From: Marinospirillum celere
Lineage (GTDB): Bacteria; Pseudomonadota; Gammaproteobacteria; Pseudomonadales; Halomonadaceae
Assembly: GCF_900112235.1 (NCBI RefSeq)
Contig: NZ_FOLH01000002.1
Location: forward strand, 434,001 to 498,000
Direction of reading: 5' to 3'
Length of the DNA stretch: 64,000 nucleotides
Numbering within the stretch: the first letter of the stretch is position 1; each line of letters begins with the position of its first letter. The notes beneath the pieces are model-generated. The model was not told the DNA's origin, did not search any database, and saw only the letters and a program-made list of their open reading frames with translations. Both the position numbers and the translations under genes were made by a program. Below, piece after piece: positions 42,873 to 52,739 of the stretch.

Positions 42873-43427
42873 ATGACCAAAGCCAGACGCAGAAATAACT
42901 CCGCCAATGCCATTCTTGATGCCGCTCAACGAGTCGCTGTGGCTAAGGGTGCCAACAAGGTAAGCCTGGACTCAGTGGCCAAGGAAGCAGGTTTAACCAA
43001 GGGTGGGGTTTTATACAACTTTCCCAGCAAGGATGCGCTGATTAGCGGCTTGCTGCTGCGCTTGTTGAAAGCCTATGGTCCCTTGATTGATGAAAGTGTT
43101 GAACAGCTGGAGGGTCAAGCCCACCCTCATTTGCGTTCTGTCTTTCGTGTCATCTCTCAGCTACAGGAGTTGGATCATAATATTCCTATGGCGATCCTTG
43201 CCGCTGCTGCAGAAAACCTGGAGCTGCTGCAACCCCTTCGTGATGAAATGGCACAGCGTTATCAAAGAATCCAGGCAGAAGCTCCGTCCGGGGATGCTGC
43301 TGCTCTGCTTTGGGCGGCGGGTGAAGGCTTGATGCTACTTGATATGCTGAAACTTTTGCCCTTTGGTGCTGAAGAGAAAACCCGTCTTCTGGAAAAGCTG
43401 GATGAAAAGGCTGGAGGCCTGAAATGA
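42873..43427 (+). CDS. TetR-family transcriptional regulator
   Basis: 184 residues. N-terminal HTH: ILDAAQRVAVAKGANKVSLD, then VAKEAGLTKGGVLYNFPSKDAL, the classical TetR signature. The C-terminal part is a variable ligand domain. The stop overlaps the MFP gene start (4 bp), so it is in an operon with the RND pump it probably represses. Two short palindromes upstream are likely its operators. Confidence 0.9.
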   Translation: MTKARRRNNSANAILDAAQRVAVAKGANKVSLDSVAKEAGLTKGGVLYNFPSKDALISGLLLRLLKAYGPLIDESVEQLEGQAHPHLRSVFRVISQLQELDHNIPMAILAAAAENLELLQPLRDEMAQRYQRIQAEAPSGDAAALLWAAGEGLMLLDMLKLLPFGAEEKTRLLEKLDEKAGGLK

Positions 43428-44476
43428 AACCGATAACACGTCTGCTACCCCATCAAGTGGTGGGGGTGTTACTACTGCTCGTGGTGGGCCAAATGGCCTG
43501 GGCAGAAGCGACTACCCCTTTATCCAGTGTCAGAGTAATGACTTTGGGAGCCAGCGAAGTCAGTGAAAGCCGCCGCTTTGTAGGCCGGGTGGATGCGATT
43601 AGCAGTGTCGATCTGGCTTTTCAGGTGGGTGGCAAGATTCAAGAATTATCCCTTCAGCAAGGCGTTAAAGTCGCTGAAGGAGAGCTTTTGGCTGCCTTGG
43701 ATCCTGTGGATTACCAATTAGCCGTGGAGCGGGCTGAAATTGAAGTGGCTCGCGCACAGCGTGATAAGGATCGTAAGCTTTCACTTTATGAACGCAACTC
43801 CATTCCCCGAGCCGCTTTGGATGAGGCGCAAGATCAACTGCGTCTTGCTGAAGTGGCACTGAGTGCTGCCCAGAGAGATTTGGATCACACCCGCATGCAG
43901 GCGCCCTTTGATGCTCTGGTGTCCCGACGTCTTCAAGAAAAGTATGCCTTGATCCAAGCGGGTACACCTGTAGTCAGGGTTCAGGATGTGACTGAATTGC
44001 GGGTTCACATTAGTGTTCCTGAAGATTTGATTCACCGAATTACCCGACCCGATGATTTTCAGGCTTGGTTGAAGCTCTCTGGCCGAGAACCTTTAGAACT
44101 CGAATACCGTGAGCATGTCACCGAACCTGACCCGGTGGTGCAAACTTATGAAGTGACGCTAGGTAGGGATCAACTGCCTGACCTGGCTTTACTTCCAGGG
44201 CGAACAGTGACAGTGGTTGTCGAAGCCCGTCAAACCCAGCAACAGCAACTGGAAATTCCTGTAGGTGCTTTGAATGGCAGTTCTGACGGCCATTTTTTTG
44301 TTTGGATTTATAACCCGGAAACACGCAAAGTCAATGCTCGTCCGGTTGAAGTGGGCCCTTTGCAGGGTAATCGAGTGAAGCTCCTGGCAGGTGTTGAGCC
44401 GGGTGAGCAGCTGGTCACAGCAGGCGGTCAGCGTTTGCATGAAGGTATGAAAGTTAAGCCATTCGAGCACTTTTAA
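43424..44476 (+). CDS. RND efflux periplasmic adaptor (membrane fusion protein)
   Basis: 350-residue HlyD/AcrA-type adaptor. Signal peptide VVGVLLLLVVGQMAWA, barrel-sandwich hybrid halves (VDLAFQVGGKIQELSLQQG; MQAPFDALVSRRLQEKYALI), an alpha-hairpin between them (VERAEIEVARAQRDKDRKLSL), a beta-barrel and a membrane-proximal domain (IPVGALNG). There is no lipobox Cys. It links the RND pump to an outer-membrane channel, which is not encoded here. It is 12 bp before the pump gene. Confidence 0.92.
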   Translation: MKPITRLLPHQVVGVLLLLVVGQMAWAEATTPLSSVRVMTLGASEVSESRRFVGRVDAISSVDLAFQVGGKIQELSLQQGVKVAEGELLAALDPVDYQLAVERAEIEVARAQRDKDRKLSLYERNSIPRAALDEAQDQLRLAEVALSAAQRDLDHTRMQAPFDALVSRRLQEKYALIQAGTPVVRVQDVTELRVHISVPEDLIHRITRPDDFQAWLKLSGREPLELEYREHVTEPDPVVQTYEVTLGRDQLPDLALLPGRTVTVVVEARQTQQQQLEIPVGALNGSSDGHFFVWIYNPETRKVNARPVEVGPLQGNRVKLLAGVEPGEQLVTAGGQRLHEGMKVKPFEHF

Positions 44477-44488
44477 AAGGAAGGCAGC

Positions 44489-47400
44489 ATGTTTAATCCC
44501 GCTGGTTATACTCTGGAACGCCCTCTGAATGCCTGGGTAATGATTTTGTTATTATTGCTAGGCGGCCTTTGGGCACTAATGACCCTGGGGCGTCTTGAAG
44601 ATCCTGCGTTTACGATTAAGCAAGCGATGGTGATCACACCTTACCCAGGCGCGACTGCCCAAGAGGTTGAAGAAGAGGTCACTGAGCATCTTGAATCAGC
44701 CATTCAGCAGCTTCCCCAATTAAGGCACCTAACATCGCGCTCTTTGCCAGGGCGTTCAGAAATTACGTTGGAAATTGATGATCGTTATCGGGGCAAGGAT
44801 ATGCCGCAAATCTGGGACGAACTGCGCCGCCGAGTTCAGGATGCTCAGCAAGAGATGCCCCCTGGATCTCAACCTTCACAAGTGATTGATGACTTCGGTG
44901 ATGTATTTGGAATCTTTTATGCGGTGATGGCTGAAGACTTCAGTGATCAGGAAATTCGTGATCTGGAACGTTTTCTTCGCCGTGAACTGCTAACAGTCCC
45001 AGGCGTGGGTAAGGTGACCAGTGCAGGCCAGCCGACAGAAACCATTTATCTGGATGTTTCCCATGAGCAGCTGACTCGTTTAAGACTCCCGGTAGATCAG
45101 TTGCTAAGTATCATCCAAAGTGAAAATTCGGTGGTTGATGCTGGGCGAAGTCGTATTGATGATCAGCGTTTACGCTTGGTTGTGCGCCCGGGTATGGATT
45201 CAGTCGCAACTCTTGAAGCAATTAGAGTGGGCCTGCCAGGTGCAACTGAACAGTTACAGCTTGGAGACCTGGCTGAAATTCATCGCTTGCCCACTGAGCA
45301 CCCCCGTCACCTAATCAGACACAATGGCCGAGAAGCTTTTACTTTGGCGATAGCCGGCGTTGCTGATACCAATATTGTTGAAGTGGGCCAAGCGGTAGAG
45401 GCGCACCTGGCTCATCTGGAACCCAGAATTCCTTTGGGTGTCGAGATACAGCCCATTTATGAGCAGCACCGGGTGGTCGATACAGCCGTTAAAAGTTTCA
45501 TGGTTAACCTGGCTTTATCGGTCAGCATTGTCATCGCGGTTCTGTGCTTGTTTATGGGCTGGCGTGTTGGTTTGGTGGTGGGTAGCACACTACTCCTCAC
45601 GGTGTTCGGCACCCTCTTTTTCATGCGCCTGCTGAATATCGATATGGAGCGGGTCTCTCTGGGGGCAATGATTATCGCCATGGGAATGCTGGTGGATAAT
45701 GCCATCGTTGTCGCTGAGGGAATGTTGATTAATCTTCAGCGTAAACTTAGGCCAGATCAAGCTGCTCAAGAGGCTGTCAGTCGCACTCAATTTCCTTTGT
45801 TAGGTGCTACCCTGATTGGCATTATGGCCTTTGCGGGTATAGGTTTGTCGCCGGATCAAACGGGTGAGTTTTTATTCTCTTTGTTCCAGGTTATTTCTAT
45901 CTCTCTGCTATTAAGCTGGTTGTTGGCCATCACTATTACCCCCTTGCTGGGTTACTACCTATTGCAAGTTCCAGCTTCAGGCCAAGATAGTGACCCCTAT
46001 GCCAGCCGGGTTTATAGGCTGTATAGCCAGTTATTAAACCTGAGCCTTAACTATCGCAAAGTCACTTTGGGCATTCTTATGCTTTTAACTTTGAGCAGTT
46101 TTTTAGCCTTCGGGTGGTTGCGTATGGCTTTCTTTCCCAATTCCAATACGCCACTTTTCTATATTCACTACCAGTTACCTCAAGGCTCAGATATACGTGC
46201 TACCAGTCGTGATTTGGCAGAAATGGAACAAATTCTGTTGCAAAAAGAGGAAGTGGTGTCAGTAACCAGTTTTGTGGGTCAAGGGGCAAGTCGCTTCATG
46301 CTCACCTATGAACCGACGCAACCTCATCCAGGCTATGGGCAACTGCTGGTCCGGGTTCAGGATTTGGATGCGATCGACCCGATGATTGAAGAACTTCGTG
46401 AAAAGCTGGTTTATCCTCAGGGTCAGTTGCGTTTTGAGCGCATCATGTTTGGCCCAGGCGTTGAAGCCCAAATTGAAGCCCGCTTATCCGGAAGTGATCT
46501 TGCCCGTCTACGTGAACTGGGTAGTGAGATTACCCAGCAGATGCAGGAGCAACCCGAGCTGGTTGATGTGCGCCATGACTGGAAAGAAAAAGAAAAAGTG
46601 TTGAGTCCAAGGTTTCATGAGCAACGTGGGCGTCATGCAGGGATACGCCGGGAGGATTTGGCCCAAGCTTTGAAGTTTTCTACTGAGGGTGTCGTTGCCG
46701 GTAGTTACCGCGAAGGAGTTGAGCGCCTGCCCCTGGTTGCGCGTTTGACAGCCAGTGACCGAGGTGACCTGGGGCGTTTGTTGGAACGAAAAATCTGGAG
46801 CCCTATGGAGGCGGCCTATATTCCTATGGATCAGGTGGTGGAAGGTTTTGAATTGATCCCCGAAGAAGCCAGTATCCATAGACGTAACCGCTTACGAACT
46901 CTAACGGTTCAAGCAGAGCCCGCCCCTGGCTATACAACCGATGAAGCCTTCCAAGCAATTAGCAGACAGCTTGCTGACTATCCCTTGCCCGATGGTTATA
47001 GACTGGAGTGGGGTGGTGAATTTGAAGCAGCAACCGATGCCCAAAAGGCTCTGGCTTCTCAACTGCCGATTAGCTTTCTGGTGATGCTGGTAATTTCCTT
47101 GCTGCTCTTTGGGCGCTGGCGTCAACCGTTGTTAATTTGGCTGGTAGTTCCCATGTCAGCTGTTGGGGTGGTCTTTGGGCTGCTGGCTACAGGGCTGCCC
47201 TTTGGATTTATGGCTTTATTGGGTTTTTTGAGCCTTTCCGGGATGTTGATGAAAAATGCGATTGTTTTGGTTGATGAAATCGACCATCAATTGACGCAGA
47301 TCAATTCTCGCCGTGAAGCCTTGCTACAAGCGAGTAGCAGCCGTTTGCGACCCGTGATTTTGGCCGCAGTAACAACCATACTAGGAATGCTGCCTTTACT

Positions 47401-47569
47401 CTTTGATGCTTTCTTTGCCAGTATGGCAGTCACCATTATGGCAGGCTTGGCTTTTGCTACCCTGCTGACCTTGATCGCGGTTCCCGTGCTCTATGACCTT
47501 TTCATTTCCGGGAAGGCTACTGATGAAAGGCATGCAGGAAAGCAGTTGGCTACTGAAACAACAACCTGA
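44489..47569 (+). CDS. RND-family multidrug efflux permease
   Basis: 1026-residue inner-membrane pump. N-terminal TM1 (LNAWVMILLLLLGGLWAL), periplasmic porter and docking domains (VITPYPGATAQEVEEEVTEH; VPGVGKVTSAG), TM2-6 and a second half (SQLPISFLVMLVISLLLFG; LLGFLSLSGMLMKNAIVLV). The TM4 acidic residue that carries protons is in GMLVDNAIVVAEG. The family fits HAE1-type exporters; the substrate is unknown. The 3' end overlaps the proposed start of the CHAD gene. Confidence 0.93.
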   Translation: MFNPAGYTLERPLNAWVMILLLLLGGLWALMTLGRLEDPAFTIKQAMVITPYPGATAQEVEEEVTEHLESAIQQLPQLRHLTSRSLPGRSEITLEIDDRYRGKDMPQIWDELRRRVQDAQQEMPPGSQPSQVIDDFGDVFGIFYAVMAEDFSDQEIRDLERFLRRELLTVPGVGKVTSAGQPTETIYLDVSHEQLTRLRLPVDQLLSIIQSENSVVDAGRSRIDDQRLRLVVRPGMDSVATLEAIRVGLPGATEQLQLGDLAEIHRLPTEHPRHLIRHNGREAFTLAIAGVADTNIVEVGQAVEAHLAHLEPRIPLGVEIQPIYEQHRVVDTAVKSFMVNLALSVSIVIAVLCLFMGWRVGLVVGSTLLLTVFGTLFFMRLLNIDMERVSLGAMIIAMGMLVDNAIVVAEGMLINLQRKLRPDQAAQEAVSRTQFPLLGATLIGIMAFAGIGLSPDQTGEFLFSLFQVISISLLLSWLLAITITPLLGYYLLQVPASGQDSDPYASRVYRLYSQLLNLSLNYRKVTLGILMLLTLSSFLAFGWLRMAFFPNSNTPLFYIHYQLPQGSDIRATSRDLAEMEQILLQKEEVVSVTSFVGQGASRFMLTYEPTQPHPGYGQLLVRVQDLDAIDPMIEELREKLVYPQGQLRFERIMFGPGVEAQIEARLSGSDLARLRELGSEITQQMQEQPELVDVRHDWKEKEKVLSPRFHEQRGRHAGIRREDLAQALKFSTEGVVAGSYREGVERLPLVARLTASDRGDLGRLLERKIWSPMEAAYIPMDQVVEGFELIPEEASIHRRNRLRTLTVQAEPAPGYTTDEAFQAISRQLADYPLPDGYRLEWGGEFEAATDAQKALASQLPISFLVMLVISLLLFGRWRQPLLIWLVVPMSAVGVVFGLLATGLPFGFMALLGFLSLSGMLMKNAIVLVDEIDHQLTQINSRREALLQASSSRLRPVILAAVTTILGMLPLLFDAFFASMAVTIMAGLAFATLLTLIAVPVLYDLFISGKATDERHAGKQLATETTT

Positions 47570-49079
47570 CCTCGACAAATTAGAAACAAGGCTTTTGCCT
47601 TGGTGTGAAAGCTTAAGTGAAGAGGCTTCCACTAGCCGATCGATCTGGCTAGTGGATACCTTTGACTGGAATTTATGGCGTAAAAAAACGGCCTTGGTTT
47701 ATTCCTTGGAGGCAGAGGATCAGAAAGGACTCCTAACGCCCTTGTCTCTGGAAGGCCGGCCATTGAAATTTCCAGCGGCCTGGCTGGAAGCCTGTCCAGC
47801 ACATTGGTGGCAGTTGCCTCAGAGAGAGCTGCGTACCTTCCTTGAGAAGCGCCTTGAATTTAGCTCTTTGCAGCCGTTAATTGAGATCAGTGAACAAATC
47901 AGTCACTGGGCTTGTCGAGATGATGAAGGTAAGATTCTGGTTCGTTTGCAAATCCGCAACCAGGAGATTTTTCGTCTGGATGCTGAGGAAACGCCTCACT
48001 ATCATCAGTTCTTTCTGACCTGCCAGCCCCTGAGAGGCTATGAGCAGGAAGCCAAAAGGGTCAAACAAAGCCTGGCTTCCTGGCTTAAGCATCAAGCCCT
48101 GCCGCTGGAGCCTCGCAAGCTTTATCAGCTCTGTGGATTTGATCCTGCCAGTGAGTTGTTACCCAAGCCTTTACCTCTCTCTGCAAAGAGTCCAACGGAA
48201 ACTCTATTAAGGGACGCGGGGCGACTATTATTTGCTCAGATGCGCCGTTATGAAGAGGGCATCCTTCAGGATCGTGATACTGAATTTTTGCATCAATACC
48301 GTGTGCACTTACGGCGCCTGCGTTCTATCTTTAGTTTGCTGAAAGGGGCTTTACCTCGGCAGGAAGGGCGACAATTAAACAGTTACCTGAAACAACTCAA
48401 TCAGATCACAGGGCCGCTTAGAGATCTGGATGTGTTTTTATTGCAGCGTCAGAAGTTTCTGAACCTACTACCAGAGGCTTTTCGGCCAGCTTTAGCCGAT
48501 CTCTTTGTTCGTGTTGAACAAGAAAGGCTGAGTGCGCACCAGCAGTTAGCCACTCAGTTTTTATCCTCTGATTATCGTGAGGCCTGTCAGTGGCTGGGTG
48601 CTTTTTTTACTCAGCCGGCCCAGCAGAAAACACCCCTTGGCTGCACCCCAGGCGGCCAGGTTGCTAATCAGAAAATATGGGAACGCTACAATAAAATTTG
48701 CAAGCTGGCTCGTCAGGTTAATACTCAGACACCGGATGAAGATCTGCATGAATTGCGTATTGAGTGTAAGAAGCTACGCTATCTTATGGATTTTTTTGCA
48801 GGCTTTTACCCCAGCAAGCCGCATCAGCGGAAGGTTAAAAAACTCAAGCGTTTGCAGTCTCTGCTGGGTGATTTTAATGATTCTTCCGTCCAACAAGGTT
48901 TCTTGTTAGAGCGTTTGGAAAAGGATACCACCAGTGATTTGGATGCAGCCCTGCACGGCTTGATTACTCTGCTCTACCAGCGTCAACTGGATATTAAACA
49001 AAAGGTGGTTCTAGAGCTTCAGGAGTTTACCGGCAAACACATGCGTGCGGCTTTTAAGGCAGGTTATCCCAAACGATAG
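47523..49079 (+). CDS. CHAD-domain protein
   Basis: 518 residues from ATG 47523 (an earlier in-frame start at 47493 and a later ATG at 47532 are possible). Residues ~1-220 have no domain I recognise. About 228-510 are a CHAD domain: LHQYRVHLRRLRSIFSLLKG, LRDLDVFLLQRQKF, LHELRIECKKLRYLMDFF and KLKRLQSLLGDFNDSSVQQG, with many basic residues facing polyphosphate. CHAD proteins bind polyphosphate granules. No CYTH triphosphatase domain is visible at the N-terminus. It overlaps the RND gene by 47 bp and is followed 11 bp later by a ParA-type ATPase. Confidence 0.88.
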   Translation: MKGMQESSWLLKQQPDLDKLETRLLPWCESLSEEASTSRSIWLVDTFDWNLWRKKTALVYSLEAEDQKGLLTPLSLEGRPLKFPAAWLEACPAHWWQLPQRELRTFLEKRLEFSSLQPLIEISEQISHWACRDDEGKILVRLQIRNQEIFRLDAEETPHYHQFFLTCQPLRGYEQEAKRVKQSLASWLKHQALPLEPRKLYQLCGFDPASELLPKPLPLSAKSPTETLLRDAGRLLFAQMRRYEEGILQDRDTEFLHQYRVHLRRLRSIFSLLKGALPRQEGRQLNSYLKQLNQITGPLRDLDVFLLQRQKFLNLLPEAFRPALADLFVRVEQERLSAHQQLATQFLSSDYREACQWLGAFFTQPAQQKTPLGCTPGGQVANQKIWERYNKICKLARQVNTQTPDEDLHELRIECKKLRYLMDFFAGFYPSKPHQRKVKKLKRLQSLLGDFNDSSVQQGFLLERLEKDTTSDLDAALHGLITLLYQRQLDIKQKVVLELQEFTGKHMRAAFKAGYPKR

Positions 49080-49090
49080 GTGGAGGCTTT

Positions 49091-49840
49091 ATGCGAACTT
49101 TGGCAGTTTACAGCATGAAAGGCGGGGTCGGAAAAACAGCTACTTCAGTTAATCTGGCTTATTGGGCTGCCCAATCGGGCCTGAAAACGTTGCTGATCGA
49201 CCTGGACCCTCAGGGTGCTTCTTCTTTTTATTTTCGAGTAAAGCCTGCAAAAAAGAGCTGGAGTAAACGTTTTTTCAAGGCATATGAGCATCTCTTGAAA
49301 CAGATCAAGGCCAGCGATTATGAGAATCTGGATATTATTCCGGCTCACCTGAGTTTTCGCCACTTTGATGTCATTCTCAAAGGTTTGAATAAGCGTAAAA
49401 GCCGCCTGCAAAAAGTGCTTAAAGGTTTGAAAAAAGAGTATGACTTGGTTCTGCTGGATTGTCCGCCCAGTATCGGGCAATTATCGGAAGCGGTGTTTAT
49501 GGCTTCTGATCAGCTGCTGGTGCCGGTTATTCCTACCACTTTGTCAGAGCGTACTTTTGAACAACTGCATGATTTTTTCAAACAAGAGAGGTATTCACGA
49601 AAAAAAATCCTGCCCTTTTTTACTCTGGTTCAGAATCAAAAGTCCCTGCATAAAAACCTGCAAGAAGAATTACGTGCTAAGTATCCAGAATTTCTAAAAA
49701 CAGTCATTCCTTTTTCAGCAGATGTTGAAAACATGGGAGAGTACCGGGCGCCTGTTGATCAATTTGCACGTAACAAGCCCGCCAACCTTGCCTATCAGGC
49801 ACTTTGGAAAGAAGTCTCCAGCCAGCTTGGAGCCAAGTAA
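49091..49840 (+). CDS. ParA/MinD-family ATPase (orphan, no ParB)
   Basis: 249 residues. The deviant Walker A is MKGGVGKTATS with the signature Lys10 and Lys15; Walker A' LLIDLDPQGASS and Walker B YDLVLLDCPPS follow. It has no N-terminal HTH, so it is the short type Ia/Ib-like form used for plasmids, chemoreceptor arrays, carboxysomes and other cargo. No ParB or parS-like cluster is adjacent. The partner gene is the CHAD protein 11 bp upstream, so I infer that it positions CHAD-bound polyphosphate. The basic middle region (KKSWSKRFFKAYEHLLKQIK) could aid nucleoid binding. Confidence 0.88.
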   Translation: MRTLAVYSMKGGVGKTATSVNLAYWAAQSGLKTLLIDLDPQGASSFYFRVKPAKKSWSKRFFKAYEHLLKQIKASDYENLDIIPAHLSFRHFDVILKGLNKRKSRLQKVLKGLKKEYDLVLLDCPPSIGQLSEAVFMASDQLLVPVIPTTLSERTFEQLHDFFKQERYSRKKILPFFTLVQNQKSLHKNLQEELRAKYPEFLKTVIPFSADVENMGEYRAPVDQFARNKPANLAYQALWKEVSSQLGAK

Positions 49841-49842
49841 AT

Positions 49843-49855
49843 CTGGTCTGACCAG
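49843..49855. promoter_or_regulatory. FadR-type operator O1 upstream of the glycolate permease
   Basis: CTGGTC-T-GACCAG, a perfect palindrome matching the TNGTNNNACNA pattern of GntR/FadR-family regulators. It lies right after the parA stop. Confidence 0.75.
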
Positions 49856-49948
49856 TTAACCTGCTTGTTGTTGTTATATGTTTTCTGATTGCTAGTTACT
49901 GATAAATAAGCTTTTATTGCTGCGCAGCATGAAAAGTGTTTGAAAAAA

Positions 49949-49961
49949 CTGGTCAGACCAG
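49949..49961. promoter_or_regulatory. FadR-type operator O2 upstream of the glycolate permease
   Basis: CTGGTC-A-GACCAG, a perfect palindrome, centre 106 bp from O1. Confidence 0.75.
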
Positions 49962-50087
49962 AAGGCTGTTTGCTAGACCCACGAGATCCAGAGGAGCACT
50001 ATTAGTCAGGATGTTGACTGGCCCTTAGGGTGAGTTGGCGTCTACACCTTAGACTTCTAGCCGATAATAACAACAAGGAAAATCCAA

Positions 50088-51806
50088 ATGAGCCAAATCC
50101 TTTTGTCTCTGCTGGCATTTTCGCCTCTGGTTCTAGCAGGTGTCCTGCTGATCGGGTTCCGCTGGCCGGCGAAATATGCAATGCCCTTGGCCCTGGCGCT
50201 GACAGTCGTCATCGCACTAACCGCCTGGGATATGACCTTCAATCGTGTTTTTGCTTCCGGCCTTCAAGGCCTGGTGCTCACAGTTGCCATCCTCTGGATT
50301 ATTTTTGGTGCCATCCTGTTGTTGAATACCTTGAAACACTCAGGGGGTATTGCAGCAATACGCCAGGGTTTTTCAGGTATCAGTCCTGACCGGCGGGTAC
50401 AAGCAATCATCGTAACCTGGTTGTTTGGCTGTTTCATTGAAGGTGCTTCAGGTTTTGGTACACCTGCTGCCGTTGCCGCACCCCTGATGGTTGCCCTGGG
50501 CTTCCCGGCTGTGGCCGCTGTGGTTGTTGGTATGATGGTGCAATCAACCCCGGTATCCTTTGGTGCGGTGGGTACTCCCATGATCGTTGGTGTGGGTGCT
50601 GGTCTGGACCAAGCAGGTATCGGTGCCGCTTTGGAGGGTGTAGGATCTAGCTGGGATATTTTCTTCCAACTTATCGTTTCTGAAGTAGCCATTACCCATG
50701 GAATAGTCGGCATTTTGATGCCCTTGTTCATGGTTAGTGTAATGACCCGCTTCTTCGGTGCGAACAAATCCTGGAAAGAAGGTCTTGCCATTGCGCCCTT
50801 TGCTATCTTTGCTGCCTTGGCCTTTGTTATTCCCTATGCTTTAGCTGGTGTTTTCCTGGGCCCTGAATTCCCCTCAATGATTGGTGGCCTGGTTGGCTTG
50901 GCTATCGTTGTACCTGCTGCTAAAGCTGGTTTCCTGATTCCCAAAGAGAGCTGGGACTTTGCTGACCCCAAAGACTGGCCCGCTGAGTGGATGGGAAGCA
51001 TCGAAATGAAATTGGACGATGTTGCCGGTAAAACGCCCATCTCTACTTGGATGGCTTGGGTTCCCTACGTACTCTTGGCTGTGCTCCTGGTGTTCTCAAG
51101 AACCAATGACACCTTCAAGGATCTACTTAATTCAGTCAGTATAGGTTTTACCAATATCCTGGGTGAGGCGGGTATTTCGGCCAGTTTACAACCCCTCTAT
51201 TTACCAGGCGGTATTCTGGTAATGGTGGTTATCCTGACCTTCTTCCTGCACAAAATGAAATTTACTGAGCTTAAAGCTGCTGTTTCAGAATCCAGTAAAA
51301 CTCTCCTGGGCGCTGGCTTTGTGCTGATCTTTACCATTCCCATGGTACGGATTCTGATTAACTCAGGAGTCAATGCATCTGACTTGCCGTCTATGCCAGT
51401 TGCTATGGCCGATTTGGTGTCTACTGCTGTGGGTGGAGTCTATCCGCTTTTCGCACCAGCGGTTGGTGGGATAGGGGCTTTTATTGCCGGGTCTAATACA
51501 GTATCCAACTTGATGCTGTCCCAGTTCCAGTTCAATACTGCTGAACTTCTGGGAATTTCTGGCGCCTTGATGGTTGCTGCTCAGTCGGTAGGGGCTGCTG
51601 CCGGTAACATGATTGCTATCCATAACGTGGTCGCCGCTTCGGCAACCGTTGGTTTGCTGGGACGTGAAGGGATTATTCTTCGTAAAACCATTATACCAAC
51701 GCTCTACTATCTGCTGGCAGCGGGTATTCTGATGATGCTTGCAGTTTATGTCTTCGGTGTTGGTGATCCGCTAACTCAGGCGGGTGTGACCACTGCTGGA
51801 GGCTAG
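50088..51806 (+). CDS. glcA: LctP-family permease, probably glycolate/lactate (GlcA/LldP)
   Basis: 572-residue inner-membrane proton symporter of the L-lactate permease family with about 12-14 spans. Family features: [60 protein letters not shown] and [19 protein letters not shown]. GlcA and LldP cannot be separated by motif. Its place beside glcC-DEFGB and the shared operators favour glycolate, though lactate may also be carried. A terminator follows the stop. Confidence 0.87.
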   Translation: MSQILLSLLAFSPLVLAGVLLIGFRWPAKYAMPLALALTVVIALTAWDMTFNRVFASGLQGLVLTVAILWIIFGAILLLNTLKHSGGIAAIRQGFSGISPDRRVQAIIVTWLFGCFIEGASGFGTPAAVAAPLMVALGFPAVAAVVVGMMVQSTPVSFGAVGTPMIVGVGAGLDQAGIGAALEGVGSSWDIFFQLIVSEVAITHGIVGILMPLFMVSVMTRFFGANKSWKEGLAIAPFAIFAALAFVIPYALAGVFLGPEFPSMIGGLVGLAIVVPAAKAGFLIPKESWDFADPKDWPAEWMGSIEMKLDDVAGKTPISTWMAWVPYVLLAVLLVFSRTNDTFKDLLNSVSIGFTNILGEAGISASLQPLYLPGGILVMVVILTFFLHKMKFTELKAAVSESSKTLLGAGFVLIFTIPMVRILINSGVNASDLPSMPVAMADLVSTAVGGVYPLFAPAVGGIGAFIAGSNTVSNLMLSQFQFNTAELLGISGALMVAAQSVGAAAGNMIAIHNVVAASATVGLLGREGIILRKTIIPTLYYLLAAGILMMLAVYVFGVGDPLTQAGVTTAGG

Positions 51807-51824
51807 TGTTTAACAGCACGCCAG

Positions 51825-51855
51825 GAACCGGGACTTAAAGTCCCGGTTCTTTTTC
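51825..51855. terminator. Terminator between convergent glcA and glcC
   Basis: GAACCGGGACT-TAA-AGTCCCGGTTC, then CTTTTT on the plus strand. The stem covers the glcC stop codon, so it may serve both genes. Confidence 0.85.
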
Positions 51856-52611
51856 CAGCCGCATGGCCGCCAACTCCAAGCGGTGTTCCTCCTGTTCTAT
51901 TTCATAAAGGTTGTCACGAATGGAGTGGATATGGTCGGTTGCAGCTCTCTTGGCTTGATTGGGTAAACGTTCCATCACAGCATTAAACAGCCGCGAATGT
52001 TGTCGATCTATCTGACGTTTTTGGACAGGACGGTGATAGAGGTTTTTAACCGAAGCAAAAACTGAGCTGAGCATTAAATCCGTCAAGGACTGCAGAGTGT
52101 GGACGAGGACCGGGTTATGAGAAGCATCACAAACAGCAAGATGAAAAGCATGGTCCAAACGCGCATGTTCTTCGGGGGGCAGCTGGTCACCCAGGGTGTG
52201 GGCTTCCAGCATTTCTTCATAGCGTTTGCGGATAATGACAAAATCGGCATCCATTCCTCTGATTGCAGCCAGCCTGGCCGATTCACCTTCAAGAACAGCT
52301 CTTACTTCAAGCAAATCATAAAGGGTGCGCGGATGTTTACTGAACAGATGCATCAAAGGGGTTTCATCACGAGGCCCAGTCAGGCTGGCAACATAAGAAC
52401 CACGGCCCTGCTCGGTGCGTATGATGCCTCGCCCCCGCAAGACTTTCAGACCTTCCCGAAGCGCACTGCGGGAAATACCCAAACGCTCGCACTGACGGCG
52501 TTCGGAGGGCAGAACCTGGCCGACTTTAAGGACACCGTCTACGATTAACTTTTCGATACGGTCGGCAACCAGATCACCAATTTGTGGGCGTTGGGGGGTG
52601 TTGGAAGGCAT
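51835..52611 (-). CDS. glcC: GntR/FadR-family regulator of glycolate use, GlcC-like
   Basis: 258 residues. The N-terminal winged HTH (VGQVLPSERRQCERLGISRS, ALREGLKVLRGRGIIRTEQG) is followed by an FCD effector domain from about residue 90 (LYDLLEVRAVLEGESARLAA; DHAFHLAVCDASHNPVLVHT). It lies between the permease and glcDEFGB, with four CTGGTC-N-GACCAG-type sites around it. It probably binds glycolate or glyoxylate, and activates or represses all three units. A start at 52611 is supported by the operator just upstream. Confidence 0.88.
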   Translation of the reverse strand: MPSNTPQRPQIGDLVADRIEKLIVDGVLKVGQVLPSERRQCERLGISRSALREGLKVLRGRGIIRTEQGRGSYVASLTGPRDETPLMHLFSKHPRTLYDLLEVRAVLEGESARLAAIRGMDADFVIIRKRYEEMLEAHTLGDQLPPEEHARLDHAFHLAVCDASHNPVLVHTLQSLTDLMLSSVFASVKNLYHRPVQKRQIDRQHSRLFNAVMERLPNQAKRAATDHIHSIRDNLYEIEQEEHRLELAAMRLEKEPGL

Positions 52612-52630
52612 GCGGTAAACCTCTCTAATA

Positions 52631-52643
52631 CTGGTCTTACCAG
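52631..52643. promoter_or_regulatory. FadR-type operator O3 upstream of glcC
   Basis: CTGGTC-T-TACCAG, one mismatch from a perfect palindrome. It lies 20 bp before the glcC start, so it probably mediates autoregulation. Confidence 0.7.
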
Positions 52644-52739
52644 ATTAGTTTTATGTTTTATTTATGTCCAGCAAGTATTGTTAACTCAATGATAATAAAA
52701 AGTATTTTTTTACAGGTTTGCCTTGGATGAAAGAAATTA

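Noticed and set aside
49091-49840. Chromosome-partition parA near the origin
   Set aside because: No parB, parS, gidA/gidB or other origin genes are adjacent. The CHAD context argues for an orphan cargo-positioning ATPase.
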